Origin: Candidatus Obscuribacter phosphatis
GTDB taxonomy: Bacteria > Cyanobacteriota > Vampirovibrionia > Obscuribacterales > Obscuribacteraceae
Assembly (NCBI GenBank): GCA_001899315.1
Contig: MOYA01000001.1
Coordinates: forward strand, 2,822,195 to 2,860,308
Length of the DNA: 38,114 bases
Direction of reading: 5' to 3'
Notes under the pieces: model-generated
Seen by the model: only the letters and a program-made list of their open reading frames with translations
The model's database searches: none
Told to the model about the DNA's origin: nothing
Made by a program: the position numbers and the translations under genes
Shown: positions 18,640 through 26,783 of the stretch, in pieces
Position numbering within the stretch: position 1 is the stretch's first letter
How the letters are laid out: every line of letters begins with the position of its first letter

Positions 18640-18945
18640 ATGGTTCATTTCGGATTAGCAACTACCGCCGAGATAGCCGAGGAACTCGCAGCTAAGCTAC
18701 GCGCGCATAGACTTTCACAAAACATTTCACAGAGAGAATTGGCGGCCCGTGCCGGAATTTCCAATAAGACACTAACAACCTTCGAGCAGTCTGGCAGAGT
18801 TTCGCTCGATGTATTTTTGCGTATTGTCGCGGCCCTTGGGCTATCTGAGTCACTGTCGACACTTTTCGAACTAAAGCAACAAACGATTAAGGAAATGGAA
18901 GCAACTCAACAGAGGCGACAACGAGCATCGCGAAGACATCCATGA
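18640..18945 (+). CDS. hipB: HipB-like antitoxin (XRE helix-turn-helix)
   Basis: A Cro/CI-type helix-turn-helix occupies about residues 15-70: LRAHRLSQNISQRELAARAGISNKTLTTFEQSG, followed by the dimer helix (LRIVAALGLSESL). HipB binds its own operator and neutralises the HipA kinase. I choose ATG 18640, with GGAAAGA directly upstream, over the GTG at 18619 that lies inside the operator. The C-terminal 25 residues are charged and basic (QRRQRASRRHP), perhaps flexible like the HipB tail. The stop overlaps the hipA start by four bases (ATGA), so translation is coupled. Confidence 0.85.
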   Translation: MVHFGLATTAEIAEELAAKLRAHRLSQNISQRELAARAGISNKTLTTFEQSGRVSLDVFLRIVAALGLSESLSTLFELKQQTIKEMEATQQRRQRASRRHP

Positions 18946-20171
18946 AAAAATTGAATGTCATTTATACGGGCTGGGGAGAACGGTTCACTCTAGGGGTCTT
19001 AGCCGACAACGGCAGAGATATTCTGTTCGAGTACACGGCTGAAGCTATTAAGCGGGGCTTGGAACTCTCGCCATTTAAAATGCCCCTGAGCAGCAAGTCC
19101 TTTGGAAATCATCCTGCGCATCAACTGGGACTGCCCGGACTAGTAAGCGACTCCTTGCCCGATGGTTGGGGCATGGAGGTGATGGACAGACTCTTCCGCA
19201 AGCAAGGACGAGATCCCGCTGAGGTGTCACCGCTTTTCAGACTGGGATGTATCGGCGAGACGGCGATGGGCGCGCTTGCATTTGAGCCTAGCGAGATCGA
19301 TAGTTTGCCAGCAGAAGACGTGGAGTTACTCGAACTCGCTCAAGACATTCGCCATGTATTCGAAGAAAATGAAAGCGAAGAAGTGCTTCGGAAGCTTGTA
19401 CTAATGGGAGGTTCACCGCACGGTGCGAGACCGAAGGTACTAGTCAATTTCGACAAGAATGCGAATCTAATTTCCACACCAGCGTCTGGCCGAGGAACGC
19501 CGATGATGGTTAAATTTCCGGCACAGAATGAGCACAAAGAAGCATGTGCTATCGAGGCGCTATATTGCGGGCTCGCAAAGGCGAGCGGCATAACCGTTCC
19601 GGCTTGTCATTTTTTCGATCTGGATAAAGATATTTCTGCCTTTGGTATCGAACGCTTCGACCGTGTTGAGGGCATGCGGGTGCCCATGCACACGGCCGCT
19701 GGCGCAGCGCATGTAGATTTCCGGCATCCACAACTTGACTATATTTCCCTGTTGCGATTGACCAAGTTTATGACGAAAGATATGCGCGAGGTGCTCCATG
19801 CATTCGAACGCTGCATCTTCAACGTGCTATTTAACAATCGGGACGATCACTCGAAGAATTTTTCGTTTCTTATGGAGAAGGACGGTCGATGGAGGTTTTC
19901 ACCAGCTTACGACCTAACTTACAGTCTAGGACCAAATGGTGAACACCAGATGGACATTTGCGGCGAAGCACGGACACCCAGCCGCAAACATCTATTGGAA
20001 TTGGCGGATAGAACTGGAATCAAGCGGAACGCAGCCAACAAATCTATCGATCGGATTGCGGCGGTGTCAGAATCTTGGCTTCAACTGGTTGGCGAGTTAC
20101 CCATCCGCGAGAAAACGCTGGAGCGGATCGAGAAAGCTATAGCGGCAAATCGAAAGCGTCTCAGAGAATAA
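18942..20171 (+). CDS. hipA: HipA-family Ser/Thr kinase toxin
   Basis: All parts of a full-length HipA are present in 409 residues. An N-terminal HipA_N segment (YTGWGERFTLGVLADNG) is followed by LPDGWG, a phosphate-binding loop GGSPHGARPKVLV that includes a possible autophosphorylation Ser, a kinase Lys region (MVKFPA), the catalytic loop NNRDDHSKNFSF with Asp301 and Asn306, and the metal-binding Asp of SPAYDLT. HipA of E. coli phosphorylates GltX and so halts translation; the target here is not known. Start overlaps hipB by four bases. No catalytic residue looks lost, so it should be active. Confidence 0.88.
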   Translation: MKKLNVIYTGWGERFTLGVLADNGRDILFEYTAEAIKRGLELSPFKMPLSSKSFGNHPAHQLGLPGLVSDSLPDGWGMEVMDRLFRKQGRDPAEVSPLFRLGCIGETAMGALAFEPSEIDSLPAEDVELLELAQDIRHVFEENESEEVLRKLVLMGGSPHGARPKVLVNFDKNANLISTPASGRGTPMMVKFPAQNEHKEACAIEALYCGLAKASGITVPACHFFDLDKDISAFGIERFDRVEGMRVPMHTAAGAAHVDFRHPQLDYISLLRLTKFMTKDMREVLHAFERCIFNVLFNNRDDHSKNFSFLMEKDGRWRFSPAYDLTYSLGPNGEHQMDICGEARTPSRKHLLELADRTGIKRNAANKSIDRIAAVSESWLQLVGELPIREKTLERIEKAIAANRKRLRE

Positions 20172-20218
20172 CGACCTTCAAGCCAATGCTCTTGCGGCAT
20201 CGGTATGCTGGTGCACGC

Positions 20219-20437
20219 TTACCATTGGTAAGATTTTCGCGAGTTACTAAAATTCATTACTCGAACAAGATCAGCAAGCGCACCAACAATAGCACTTGGG
20301 ATTGAACTTTTGAGGACGGCTGACTTAACTGCTATTTCCATGGCCATATCCTGGAGCTCAGATCTTGCAGGAATTTCCTGTCCCAGTACTAAGGGCTCAA
20401 GTAAAGCTACCGGCTCACCTCGATCGATGTCCGGCAA
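20219..20437 (-). pseudogene. Fic-family protein, N-terminal fragment
   Basis: The 72-codon frame reads ALLEPLVLGQEIPARSEL and IPSAIVGALADLVRVMN, which I recognise as the N-terminal helical part of one group of Fic/Doc proteins, where the text normally continues CYYSNLIEGH. Here it breaks off after RVMN into unrelated residues (FSNSRKSYQW) and a stop, so the catalytic HPFxxGNGR domain is missing. The only start is TTG at 20437. A truncated relic is the simplest reading. The upstream region holds regular GTCCGG iterons. Confidence 0.55.
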
Positions 20438-20550
20438 AAAGTCCGCTTTATTGTCCGGTTTCCTTCATCCCATAAAGTCAATATTAGCTGCCATTCTGCT
20501 CGCTGAACACCCCTAATAAAGTCCGGTAAAAAGTCCGGTAAAAATTCTGG
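20429..20550. repeat. Two clusters of 12-bp iterons (GTCCGG core)
   Basis: GTCCGG or a one-base variant starts at 20429, 20441 and 20453, and again at 20521, 20533 and (as TTCTGG) 20545; each step is exactly 12 bases. The spacer between cores is A/T-rich. They surround the region just upstream of the minus-strand Fic fragment, so they may be operator iterons of that former gene. Confidence 0.6.
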
Positions 20551-20691
20551 TAGAAACACTCAAGATTTAACGGTTAACTGAAGTACTGGATCGGTCAGTT
20601 TGCAGAAGTCGCAGAAGATTGCCTCGGGGATAGAACGAGCAAACAAAGGCATGATCTAAAGAATCGCTATTGAAGACCTGCCACATCAAGT

Positions 20692-21006
20692 CTATGCAAA
20701 GATTTTCTCGTACCAATACTTCTCTGGATCTTTGAACCAATGCTCGTTCTGTTGCGTGAGTTGCGAACGTAAAACAGACATCGGAACTTCATAACGACAA
20801 AGAAGTCCGATCAAATCACGCAACGCCGCATCAGACAGAACTGGGACCGACAAATAGACCGTCAAGTCAGTAAGGTGCCCGCGCACTCCGTTCACACCGT
20901 CGATCTCTTGCAGCCATTTGAAGAAGTGGTCCTCATCAAGTTGGCAATAGAAATGACTGGGTCCAGGAATTGTCAGCGTCGCTCTGTGCTCTGGTTCTTT
21001 CCCCAT
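20692..21006 (-). CDS. Small hypothetical protein, 104 residues
   Basis: Function unknown. The sequence looks like a real soluble protein: FYCQLDEDHFFKWLQEIDGV, a strand pair around HLTDLTVYLSV, then LRDLIGLLCRYEVPMSVL and a terminal WFKDPEKYWYEKIF. I have seen the pattern ...L..L..RY.v.m..L......WF.dp..YWy..iF in small hypothetical proteins of several phyla. The codon pattern fits neighbouring genes. It lies just left of the first ssrA-like attachment repeat. Confidence 0.5.
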   Translation of the reverse strand: MGKEPEHRATLTIPGPSHFYCQLDEDHFFKWLQEIDGVNGVRGHLTDLTVYLSVPVLSDAALRDLIGLLCRYEVPMSVLRSQLTQQNEHWFKDPEKYWYEKIFA

Positions 21007-21040
21007 AGATGCATTCTACATCACACAATAATCCGCGCGA

Positions 21041-21352
21041 AAACCAGGTGCTTTCGGTCCCCCCAAAAAAAAGAAACTGACGCAGAACAAAACGCCCACA
21101 CCTTCTCACATCCTTTTTTTTGAGAATGCTAGAAGGCATGCGCCTTGTATCGCCTGATCTCAATTTAGAAATGAAATTGGTGGAGTCGGCGAGAATCGCC
21201 TGCACCCTTATTCTCATTAAGACTCGTCAATTGATTTTGTTTGACGGTGCGGGTTTCGGAGTTTTGTCGCCTGCGCGGAGCGGCGCTAATGGTCCCAGAT
21301 GGACACATGAGATCCACAAAACGGGCCACAGCTCTAAAAGAATTTTGGGGTA
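21041..21352. repeat. Attachment-site repeat copy A (ssrA 3'-end copy with flanks)
   Basis: The core at 21178-21198 matches the 3' end of the tmRNA gene with one mismatch (T for G in GGAGTCGGC). From 21081 to 21352 the sequence aligns with 27164-27437 over nearly equal length. Its far left (AAACCAGGTG at 21041) matches the left flank of the ssrA copy at about 32856, at a similar distance from the core. This looks like an old junction between two integrated elements. Confidence 0.75.
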
Positions 21353-21378
21353 CCCGAGAGGCTGTTCAATGCACCAGC

Positions 21379-21408
21379 TTGACGCCATTGGCAACCCAAC
21401 GATATAAT
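21379..21408 (+). promoter_or_regulatory. Strong sigma70-type promoter, apparently leaderless
   Basis: TTGACG at 21379-21384 and TATAAT at 21403-21408 are separated by 18 bases. The expected start of transcription, about seven bases after the -10 box, falls on the GTG at 21415, which begins the DUF6932 frame; no Shine-Dalgarno precedes it. Confidence 0.7.
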
Positions 21409-21414
21409 TGGGTT

Positions 21415-21858
21415 GTGATACCTGAATTTGACGAAAACGGAAACCTCCCGGAGGGGGTTCATGATGCCACGGTTGAGGAGGTAAGGACCCGTTTCGCCTA
21501 CAACCCGGCGCGACAACGTTTGTTCGATGCGTTCCTAAAGGTTTTAGAGATTCTACAAGGCTGCAACAGCCCCGAAGTCCATCTGGATGGAAGCTTCATT
21601 ACAACGAAGGAAGAGCCGAGCGATTACGACATGTGCTGGGAGTCTACCGGGGTGGAACCGACAGACGAGTTGCGGACGTTTTTGGAATTGCGCGAGCAAA
21701 GAAAGGAGCGATACTTGGGCGATATCTTTCTTCGAATGCCTCAACCTCCATATTTTTACGATCACGTCGAACACTGGCAAAGCGATTCCAGGCAAGAAGA
21801 TGTAGTCAAAGGAATTATTCGCATTAGTTTGGGAGGTGAAGTCAATGATCAAGAATGA
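21415..21858 (+). CDS. DUF6932-type nucleotidyltransferase-fold protein, probable toxin
   Basis: The frame opens at GTG with IPEFDENGNLPEGVHDAT, a start I associate with DUF6932 proteins. The nucleotidyltransferase signature is clear: Gly59-Ser60 in LDGSFITTKEEPSDYD, then Asp70-x-Asp72. Members often sit beside an XRE regulator. I infer a toxin, perhaps transferring a nucleotide to tRNA or protein, as other MNT-like toxins do. The frame extends upstream to 21241, but that part lies in the attachment repeat and has a different character; the promoter at 21379-21408 fixes the start. The end overlaps the next gene by 14 bases. Confidence 0.7.
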   Translation: MIPEFDENGNLPEGVHDATVEEVRTRFAYNPARQRLFDAFLKVLEILQGCNSPEVHLDGSFITTKEEPSDYDMCWESTGVEPTDELRTFLELREQRKERYLGDIFLRMPQPPYFYDHVEHWQSDSRQEDVVKGIIRISLGGEVNDQE

Positions 21859-22414
21859 AAAGCAGTACAAAATGGCTAAAGTAAAGCTGGATAAGTGGCT
21901 TCAGACTCAAGGACAACTGCGAGAAGGCGCATCGGCTGGACAACCCGATTGGATCATTGAAGAACAGGCATTCGGTGTTGAGCAACAGATAAAACAATTG
22001 CAGGACGAGATAGCGGAATATGAACTTACTGAATCAGGGCAGCACGATCTACCAGACCCTACTTTGGTGCTCGACATTCCGTTCTTGCTTATTCGCTGGC
22101 GAATCGCTTGTCGTCTGACCCAGAAAGACTTAGCAACACGGCTAGGCCTGCACGAGAATCAAATTCAGAAATACGAGCGCGAAAATTACGGCTGTGCCTC
22201 GCTTGAGACCATCTCACGGGTTGCGAACGTCCTGCAACAAGTTCTCGTGGAGCACAAAACTGCACCTAGTTCGACGCAAGCTTCGCGGCTACCGTCATCG
22301 GACCTGGCACAAAAGGTCCAGTCAAGATGGTTTGGGCGTTCCGATGTTATGGGATTCAACGGCAGTCGAGAAATTCTTATGGATGCCGAGGAAACCTTCT
22401 ATCGGGAAATGTGA
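21845..22414 (+). CDS. XRE-family regulator with N-terminal coiled coil, probable antitoxin
   Basis: ATG 21845 has GGAGG eight bases upstream, inside the end of the DUF6932 gene. Residues 1-65 form charged helices (KNEKQYKMAKVKLDKWL; EQQIKQLQDEIAEYEL), then a helix-turn-helix follows (LTQKDLATRLGLHENQIQKYE). The last 45 residues seem flexible. Toxin-first order with an XRE partner recalls higBA-type modules. It probably both neutralises the upstream protein and represses the operon promoter. The stop touches a GTG that could start the next gene. Confidence 0.75.
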   Translation: MIKNEKQYKMAKVKLDKWLQTQGQLREGASAGQPDWIIEEQAFGVEQQIKQLQDEIAEYELTESGQHDLPDPTLVLDIPFLLIRWRIACRLTQKDLATRLGLHENQIQKYERENYGCASLETISRVANVLQQVLVEHKTAPSSTQASRLPSSDLAQKVQSRWFGRSDVMGFNGSREILMDAEETFYREM

Positions 22415-22422
22415 GTGCACAA

Positions 22423-23796
22423 ATGACGACTAAGCACAAGGTAAACGACTCTGAGCGATGGCAAAAGCTTGTAAGCGAAGGCAAAAATGCCGGCCGCGCA
22501 AGAGATGTTCATGGTTCTGCATCAAAGTTTCAGGACGCCTACAATGTCAGTCGCTCTTTTGAACGGAACGATCCACGCCGTGGTGAAAGCGCCTATTATC
22601 TGGCATACGCTCGCTATGTCGAACAAAAGCCGGAAGTGGCCACCGGATTATTCGAGGAAGCTCTGGAATATATGCTTCCCGACAAATCGCAAGCGCAAAG
22701 ATGCGGACAGATACACTCAATCCTTTCAGCTATCTACTTTGGATTGAGTGAACTAGATGATGCTGAGAAGCACATTCGAGCATCAATGAAGATCGGCGAC
22801 GAGCTATCTCAAGAAAGCTGGGAAAATGTTCAGATGCTCGCCTCGATCATGATGATCAAAAAGAACTACAAAGAAGCAGTTCCTCTATTGGAAAAGCTTG
22901 TTTTGATTTATCGAGATAAGGCTCCTACCGAACTTCCCAAAACAATTCAGATTCTTGCCTACGCTCAACGCGAACTCGGCAATGCTGACGAAGAGACACG
23001 CTGGCAAAAGGAAATCTTGCGCGTCCGTGAGTCTCAATCAGCGGGACAAATCACTAAGATCGAGTTACCAGAAGAGATGCCGGAAGGGTGGGGACTGGAT
23101 CGTATAACGCACTTCATTGAAGCTGCGCGGCAAAACGAAATAGCATCCTTCCACAACCAAAAAGAGCAGTTTGAAAAACTCCTCCAACTGAATGAGCGTT
23201 TTTGGACGACGCGGCGCAATCTGACTCTGCATATAGTAGACGTGATTAACAAGAAACACTCAAACAAATCGTTTGATCAGCTGAAGCTGGATCCTGAAGA
23301 CTGGCTTGAGCTGTATTTCTTCATGCGTGCGCACTCATCATTCCTGGGCGCCGTTCGCTTGGCGCTCAGTGCGCAGTGCCCCGAGGCATACACTTTGCTG
23401 CGCGGCGTGATTGAGAACGCTCAGTACGCATTCTATGTTTCCACGGATGAGAGTCTAAAACGAACTTGGCTTGATAGACACAAAGACGACGACGCCAGAA
23501 AGGAAGTTCGGAAGAAGTTCGGCCCATCTAAGATTGGTGAAGCGCTAGAAACCAGGGACGCGGCTTTGGCAACCCAGGTCTCGGACTTGTACGACGAGAC
23601 AATTGATTTGGGCGCTCATCCGAACGTGAAGGCGTTTCTGGCCAATGCTGTTCAGACGAATACAAAGGGAGAAATTATTCTGTCCCTTGCCTATCTCAAT
23701 CCTGGTGAAATGGAAGAACTCCTGAAGCGGACTCTAGAAGTAGGCAACGTCACCTTAGATCTGTTTCGTGCAACCTTTCCCAAGTTAGTTGACTAG
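22423..23796 (+). CDS. TPR protein with C-terminal helical domain (DUF5677-like)
   Basis: The first 210 residues are TPR-like pairs (GESAYYLAYARYVEQKPEVATGLFEEALEY and similar). The C-terminal 200 residues contain LRGVIENAQYAFYVS, RTWLDRH and IDLGAHPN, which I recall from DUF5677-like helical domains of unknown role. RTWLDRH could fit the loose R-x(4-6)-H motif of HEPN RNases, but that is weak evidence. It is the third gene of the operon with DUF6932 and XRE. I use ATG 22423; GTG 22411, overlapping the previous stop, is equally possible. Confidence 0.6.
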   Translation: MTTKHKVNDSERWQKLVSEGKNAGRARDVHGSASKFQDAYNVSRSFERNDPRRGESAYYLAYARYVEQKPEVATGLFEEALEYMLPDKSQAQRCGQIHSILSAIYFGLSELDDAEKHIRASMKIGDELSQESWENVQMLASIMMIKKNYKEAVPLLEKLVLIYRDKAPTELPKTIQILAYAQRELGNADEETRWQKEILRVRESQSAGQITKIELPEEMPEGWGLDRITHFIEAARQNEIASFHNQKEQFEKLLQLNERFWTTRRNLTLHIVDVINKKHSNKSFDQLKLDPEDWLELYFFMRAHSSFLGAVRLALSAQCPEAYTLLRGVIENAQYAFYVSTDESLKRTWLDRHKDDDARKEVRKKFGPSKIGEALETRDAALATQVSDLYDETIDLGAHPNVKAFLANAVQTNTKGEIILSLAYLNPGEMEELLKRTLEVGNVTLDLFRATFPKLVD

Positions 23797-23817
23797 AATC
23801 GAATGAGCCTGTAAATA

Positions 23818-24366
23818 TCAGTCTACTCCGAGATCTCGCGTGATCGATGCACCCAGCACAACTTCTTCGGGACGAACGTTTGCTTGGCGCACGAAGACTC
23901 TTACTAAACGATCCCAAATCTCCCGCTCAGATTCATGCTGAGGGGCGAACTCTTCATCATTGAGCTTGATCAACGATTGAACTAGTTCCCTCATGGTGAG
24001 GCTCTGTTCTGACAGTCGATATCCAAGAAACTCATTAGCCACCTTGAATGGGGGCGTCTTTAAGTCGATGAACATTTGGAGAAATGGCCAGCCCTCCTCA
24101 ACAACGCTAAGCGGCAACAACTCCGTAAGCCGGGTGTCCGGTGAAATCGTATGTCGGCTTACATTGTAATTCTCAATCAAAGCTCGTCTAAGCTTATAAA
24201 AGACTCTCTGAGTTAGACAGGCGCGAGGATCGGCGGTGGAAAGGCGAACCCTCAGCCACTCGAAAACATCTCCAACGGTAATCATCTTCTCTGCATCGCG
24301 GTCGGGAATATCCAGACCGAACTCTTCCTCAATAGCCATTACAAGCTCGACTGAATCAAGTCCCAT
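23818..24366 (-). CDS. Acyl-carrier-like protein with permuted halves
   Basis: The N-terminus begins with what is normally the middle of an acyl carrier protein: [19 protein letters not shown], with the phosphopantetheine Ser at residue 5, then [15 protein letters not shown]. The C-terminus ends with the normal beginning of one: [20 protein letters not shown] to TRDLGVD, stopping where the DSL motif should come. A helical insert of about 100 residues lies between ([28 protein letters not shown]). I recall similar proteins annotated merely as ACP in other phyla. I start at ATG 24366, two bases after the dioxygenase stop, with GGAGG upstream. It probably carries an acyl or aminoacyl group for the adjacent dioxygenase (inference). 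Confidence 0.7.
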   Translation of the reverse strand: MGLDSVELVMAIEEEFGLDIPDRDAEKMITVGDVFEWLRVRLSTADPRACLTQRVFYKLRRALIENYNVSRHTISPDTRLTELLPLSVVEEGWPFLQMFIDLKTPPFKVANEFLGYRLSEQSLTMRELVQSLIKLNDEEFAPQHESEREIWDRLVRVFVRQANVRPEEVVLGASITRDLGVD

Positions 24367-24368
24367 TC

Positions 24369-25073
24369 CTATGCCTCCCCCCATTCCATTCCCGGAGGAA
24401 GAGCAGTACCGGCATATTCCAGATGCAACACTCTTCTATGATCTGGAGTCTCCGCTACGTTGGAGCTGTGCAGAATGAGGGGGCGCATCGCAATAATGTC
24501 ACCACGTTCGGCTGAGCAAACAACTGGAACATGATTGTCGCGCAACTGTCCGAGTTGATCAGGATCAAGAATTCCTGCAAGATGCGAACCGGGAATGAAC
24601 TTGATCGCACCATTTGCTTCGGAGCATGCATCAAGATGTATTCGCAGCGAAACCATCTGCTCCAAAATCGAGGCTGGCGGCTGCACGTGCAATATCCCAT
24701 CCTTTATTGACCAGGGACCGTATCTTTCTGAATCAACTCTGTTCTTAACGGGGATATTCAAGTCTTGATGCCAAGTCACATACCAATTAGACGCGGGCGT
24801 TTTGTCGAACAGAATTGCCCTTACCGGCAACGGCGCAACACCAAGAATCTCCTCTGCAATCCTGAATGCAACACTTGAATTAGCAAAAGTCCTAATTGAT
24901 GAACAACGTTTGAGCATATTTCGCAGACCAGGCGCTGCTTTCTCGTTGCGCGTCTCTTCTACGCCATCGATCAGCTGCTCAATTTGCGGGGCTGGCACAA
25001 CAGCCTTGAGGAGCGCAAAACCATCTCTCCTAAAGTCAGTAAGTGTTTGTAAGACCTGTTGCATAAATGTCAA
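24369..25073 (-). CDS. Phytanoyl-CoA dioxygenase (PhyH) family protein
   Basis: This should be an Fe(II)/2-oxoglutarate hydroxylase. The first metal pair is His102-x-Asp104 in TWHQDLNIP, the distal His is His202 in PLILHSS, and an Arg after PDHRR can bind 2-oxoglutarate. Between them are LRIHLDAC and [10 protein letters not shown], typical of PhyH proteins. At 234 residues it is a compact member. PhyH enzymes hydroxylate acyl-CoA, free or carrier-bound substrates; the carrier protein encoded two bases downstream suggests an acyl- or aminoacyl-S-carrier substrate. A palindromic repeat lies upstream of its start. Confidence 0.8.
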   Translation of the reverse strand: MTFMQQVLQTLTDFRRDGFALLKAVVPAPQIEQLIDGVEETRNEKAAPGLRNMLKRCSSIRTFANSSVAFRIAEEILGVAPLPVRAILFDKTPASNWYVTWHQDLNIPVKNRVDSERYGPWSIKDGILHVQPPASILEQMVSLRIHLDACSEANGAIKFIPGSHLAGILDPDQLGQLRDNHVPVVCSAERGDIIAMRPLILHSSNVAETPDHRRVLHLEYAGTALPPGMEWGEA

Positions 25074-25139
25074 ATTCTATCACTCTGGACGCGAGACTTG
25101 AGAACCTCAAACTCGAAAGCGCAGTCCGAACTGGGCGAA

Positions 25140-25165
25140 CCGATGGTGGCGCACCATACGGTAAG
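25140..25165. repeat. Hairpin repeat, copy 1
   Basis: CCGATGGTG and CACCATACGG flank GCG, forming a stem with one bulged base. GGTAAGATATCG follows in place of the usual tail. It lies between two minus-strand genes and resembles copies at 30686 and 30964. Confidence 0.6.
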
Positions 25166-25186
25166 ATATCGTGATCAAAGTCAAGT

Positions 25187-25720
25187 TCAAGAGTTGCCAA
25201 CGACATTAAAAAGCACTTCGCAGTCACAGTAGCCACCGGATTTTCGAAGGGCTTCAAGTACGTGAGCCTGGTTGCTCGTGATGTGAGACGCCAACCAGCT
25301 TTTAGTCAGCCGAAGAGAATGATCGCAGCTTGATTTAGCAAGTTCTCCGTCAAGAAACACCCCTAGACTTTCCAAATTATCAGGGCTTAGCATGAGCTCT
25401 GCCCACTTCCTCCCATACTCTTTTAAGCTGGCGAGCCTCTTGAGAGTTTTCTTGTTCCTCTCACCACCGAGCGCAAGAAAATGCTCAAGAGATTGTAATG
25501 CTGCCGGATAGTTAAGCAAGCATTCTTCGGCAAGTGACAGTAATAGCCACGCCTCCGCTGATTTGGGTTGCTCTCGTAAAAATTGTCGCAGGTCTTTCCG
25601 GCTCTCAGTTAAATATGGGACCGCCTCTTTGTGTGGGGTCCTCCGCTCATAGGACCCCTGCCTAGAAAGGCGTTGCCCCGTCTCCAAAATTTTTTGCAGT
25701 CGTGCAAGTTCCTCTGGCAT
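25187..25720 (-). CDS. TPR-like protein with C-terminal DUF2695
   Basis: Residues 40-100 form a TPR-like pair (LRQFLREQPKSAEAWLLLSLAEE; YPAALQSLEHFLALGG). The end matches my memory of DUF2695: CDHSLRLTKSWL, then GGYCDCEVLFNV with its conserved Cys pair. DUF2695 has no known function. No export signal is visible. The dioxygenase gene starts 113 bases downstream, so the three minus-strand genes may form one unit, although a hairpin repeat intervenes. Confidence 0.6.
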   Translation of the reverse strand: MPEELARLQKILETGQRLSRQGSYERRTPHKEAVPYLTESRKDLRQFLREQPKSAEAWLLLSLAEECLLNYPAALQSLEHFLALGGERNKKTLKRLASLKEYGRKWAELMLSPDNLESLGVFLDGELAKSSCDHSLRLTKSWLASHITSNQAHVLEALRKSGGYCDCEVLFNVVGNS

Positions 25721-25780
25721 CTAAAGTTCATCCAAGATCGTCATCCAATCTACAATCCTACATCCTAGACGACGACACAA

Positions 25781-26498
25781 TCAAACTCTTTGCAAGCGCA
25801 GCTTGGCATTGAACGGATTCTCGGACTTGAGCACGCCATCTATGATGTGCAGTAACTTGCGCATGACGCCGCCCAATGCCACCATCTTGTTCTTCCCAGT
25901 CGCTTCGATTCTATTACAGAAGGCGATCATAAATGGGTTATAGCGCTCCCCAGAAACGGTTGGAAAAATAACCGCTTTCGTATGCGGGTGCTCCCAACTT
26001 TCGAAAGTCGTGTTTGCCCGCGCAACGTAACGGAAGATCTTTCGCTCAGCACAAAACCGGCATAGGCGACCATTTTCCGAACGCTACTAAAACGATGGAT
26101 ATCCGGTATCTCTGCCAACAGGGCATTGGCCGTCGGCTCGCCAATACCAGGAATTCTGACAAACAGCTTTCGTTGCTTTCGGAGCTTTGGCGTATTGTCG
26201 ATGTGGGACTCGATCTCACTCTCGATCGCCTCTATTTGCTCCTCCGGCAAGTTTATCCTTGATTCTATAGAGGACAGCATCGGAGGAAACATGCAAGCTG
26301 CTCGCCGTATCTGCCGGTCGCCTCCATGCAGAAGCGCGCTTCAGACACCAGCAGCTCGCCCTCCAACCAAAGGAGCAGCATTTCGAAGCCTTCCTGGTCA
26401 TTGGTGAAAGCCCGATGCTTCGTGGGTATGTGCTTCGAAATTACTGCGACATCGAATTGGAATTTGCCGATGTCGATTCCTGCAAAACCATCAATCAT
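25781..26498 (-). pseudogene. IS110-type transposase remnant
   Basis: The N-terminal piece (26498 to about 26280) reads MIDGFAGIDIGKFQFDVAV and MEATGRYGEQLACFL, the DEDD start of IS110 transposases. The C-terminal piece (from about 26290) reads IPGIGEPTANALLAEIPD, the Transposase_20 domain. About 90 residues between them are gone, and a frameshift near 25970 separates off the last 60 (NPFMIAFCNRIEATGKNKMVALGG). It is therefore inactive. IS110 elements lack long terminal repeats, and I see no element ends. Confidence 0.85.
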
Positions 26499-26783
26499 TA
26501 GGGAGTCATTTCTTCTTTGGGGATGCTGTGCTCAGGCTAACCTTATGGAAAACACAGGCTCATGACATACCCCAAGATATAGTCCAGCCTCTACTCAACA
26601 GCGAAAGCGACGGGAGATCGAATCTTAGCGTGGCAGTCTCTCTGGACTAAGGCAAGATGCAGATTCATCCCATCGCTTTGAGCTTCCCGGTCGATCGGTT
26701 CAAAGTCACCGCAGAATTGGCCATGAGGCGGGACTGATTCCCAAAGTCCGATACGCGTTAGCGCATAAGGCAAGATAAACTGA

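Noticed and set aside
20310-20516. 68-codon plus-strand ORF
   Set aside because: Antisense to the recognisable Fic fragment and rich in Ser without structure.
20429-20550. Possible CRISPR array
   Set aside because: The repeat core is only six bases with six-base spacers, so it fits operator iterons, not CRISPR.
21241-21414. Upstream extension of the DUF6932 frame
   Set aside because: It lies within the attachment repeat, differs in character from the family, and the strong promoter sits inside it.
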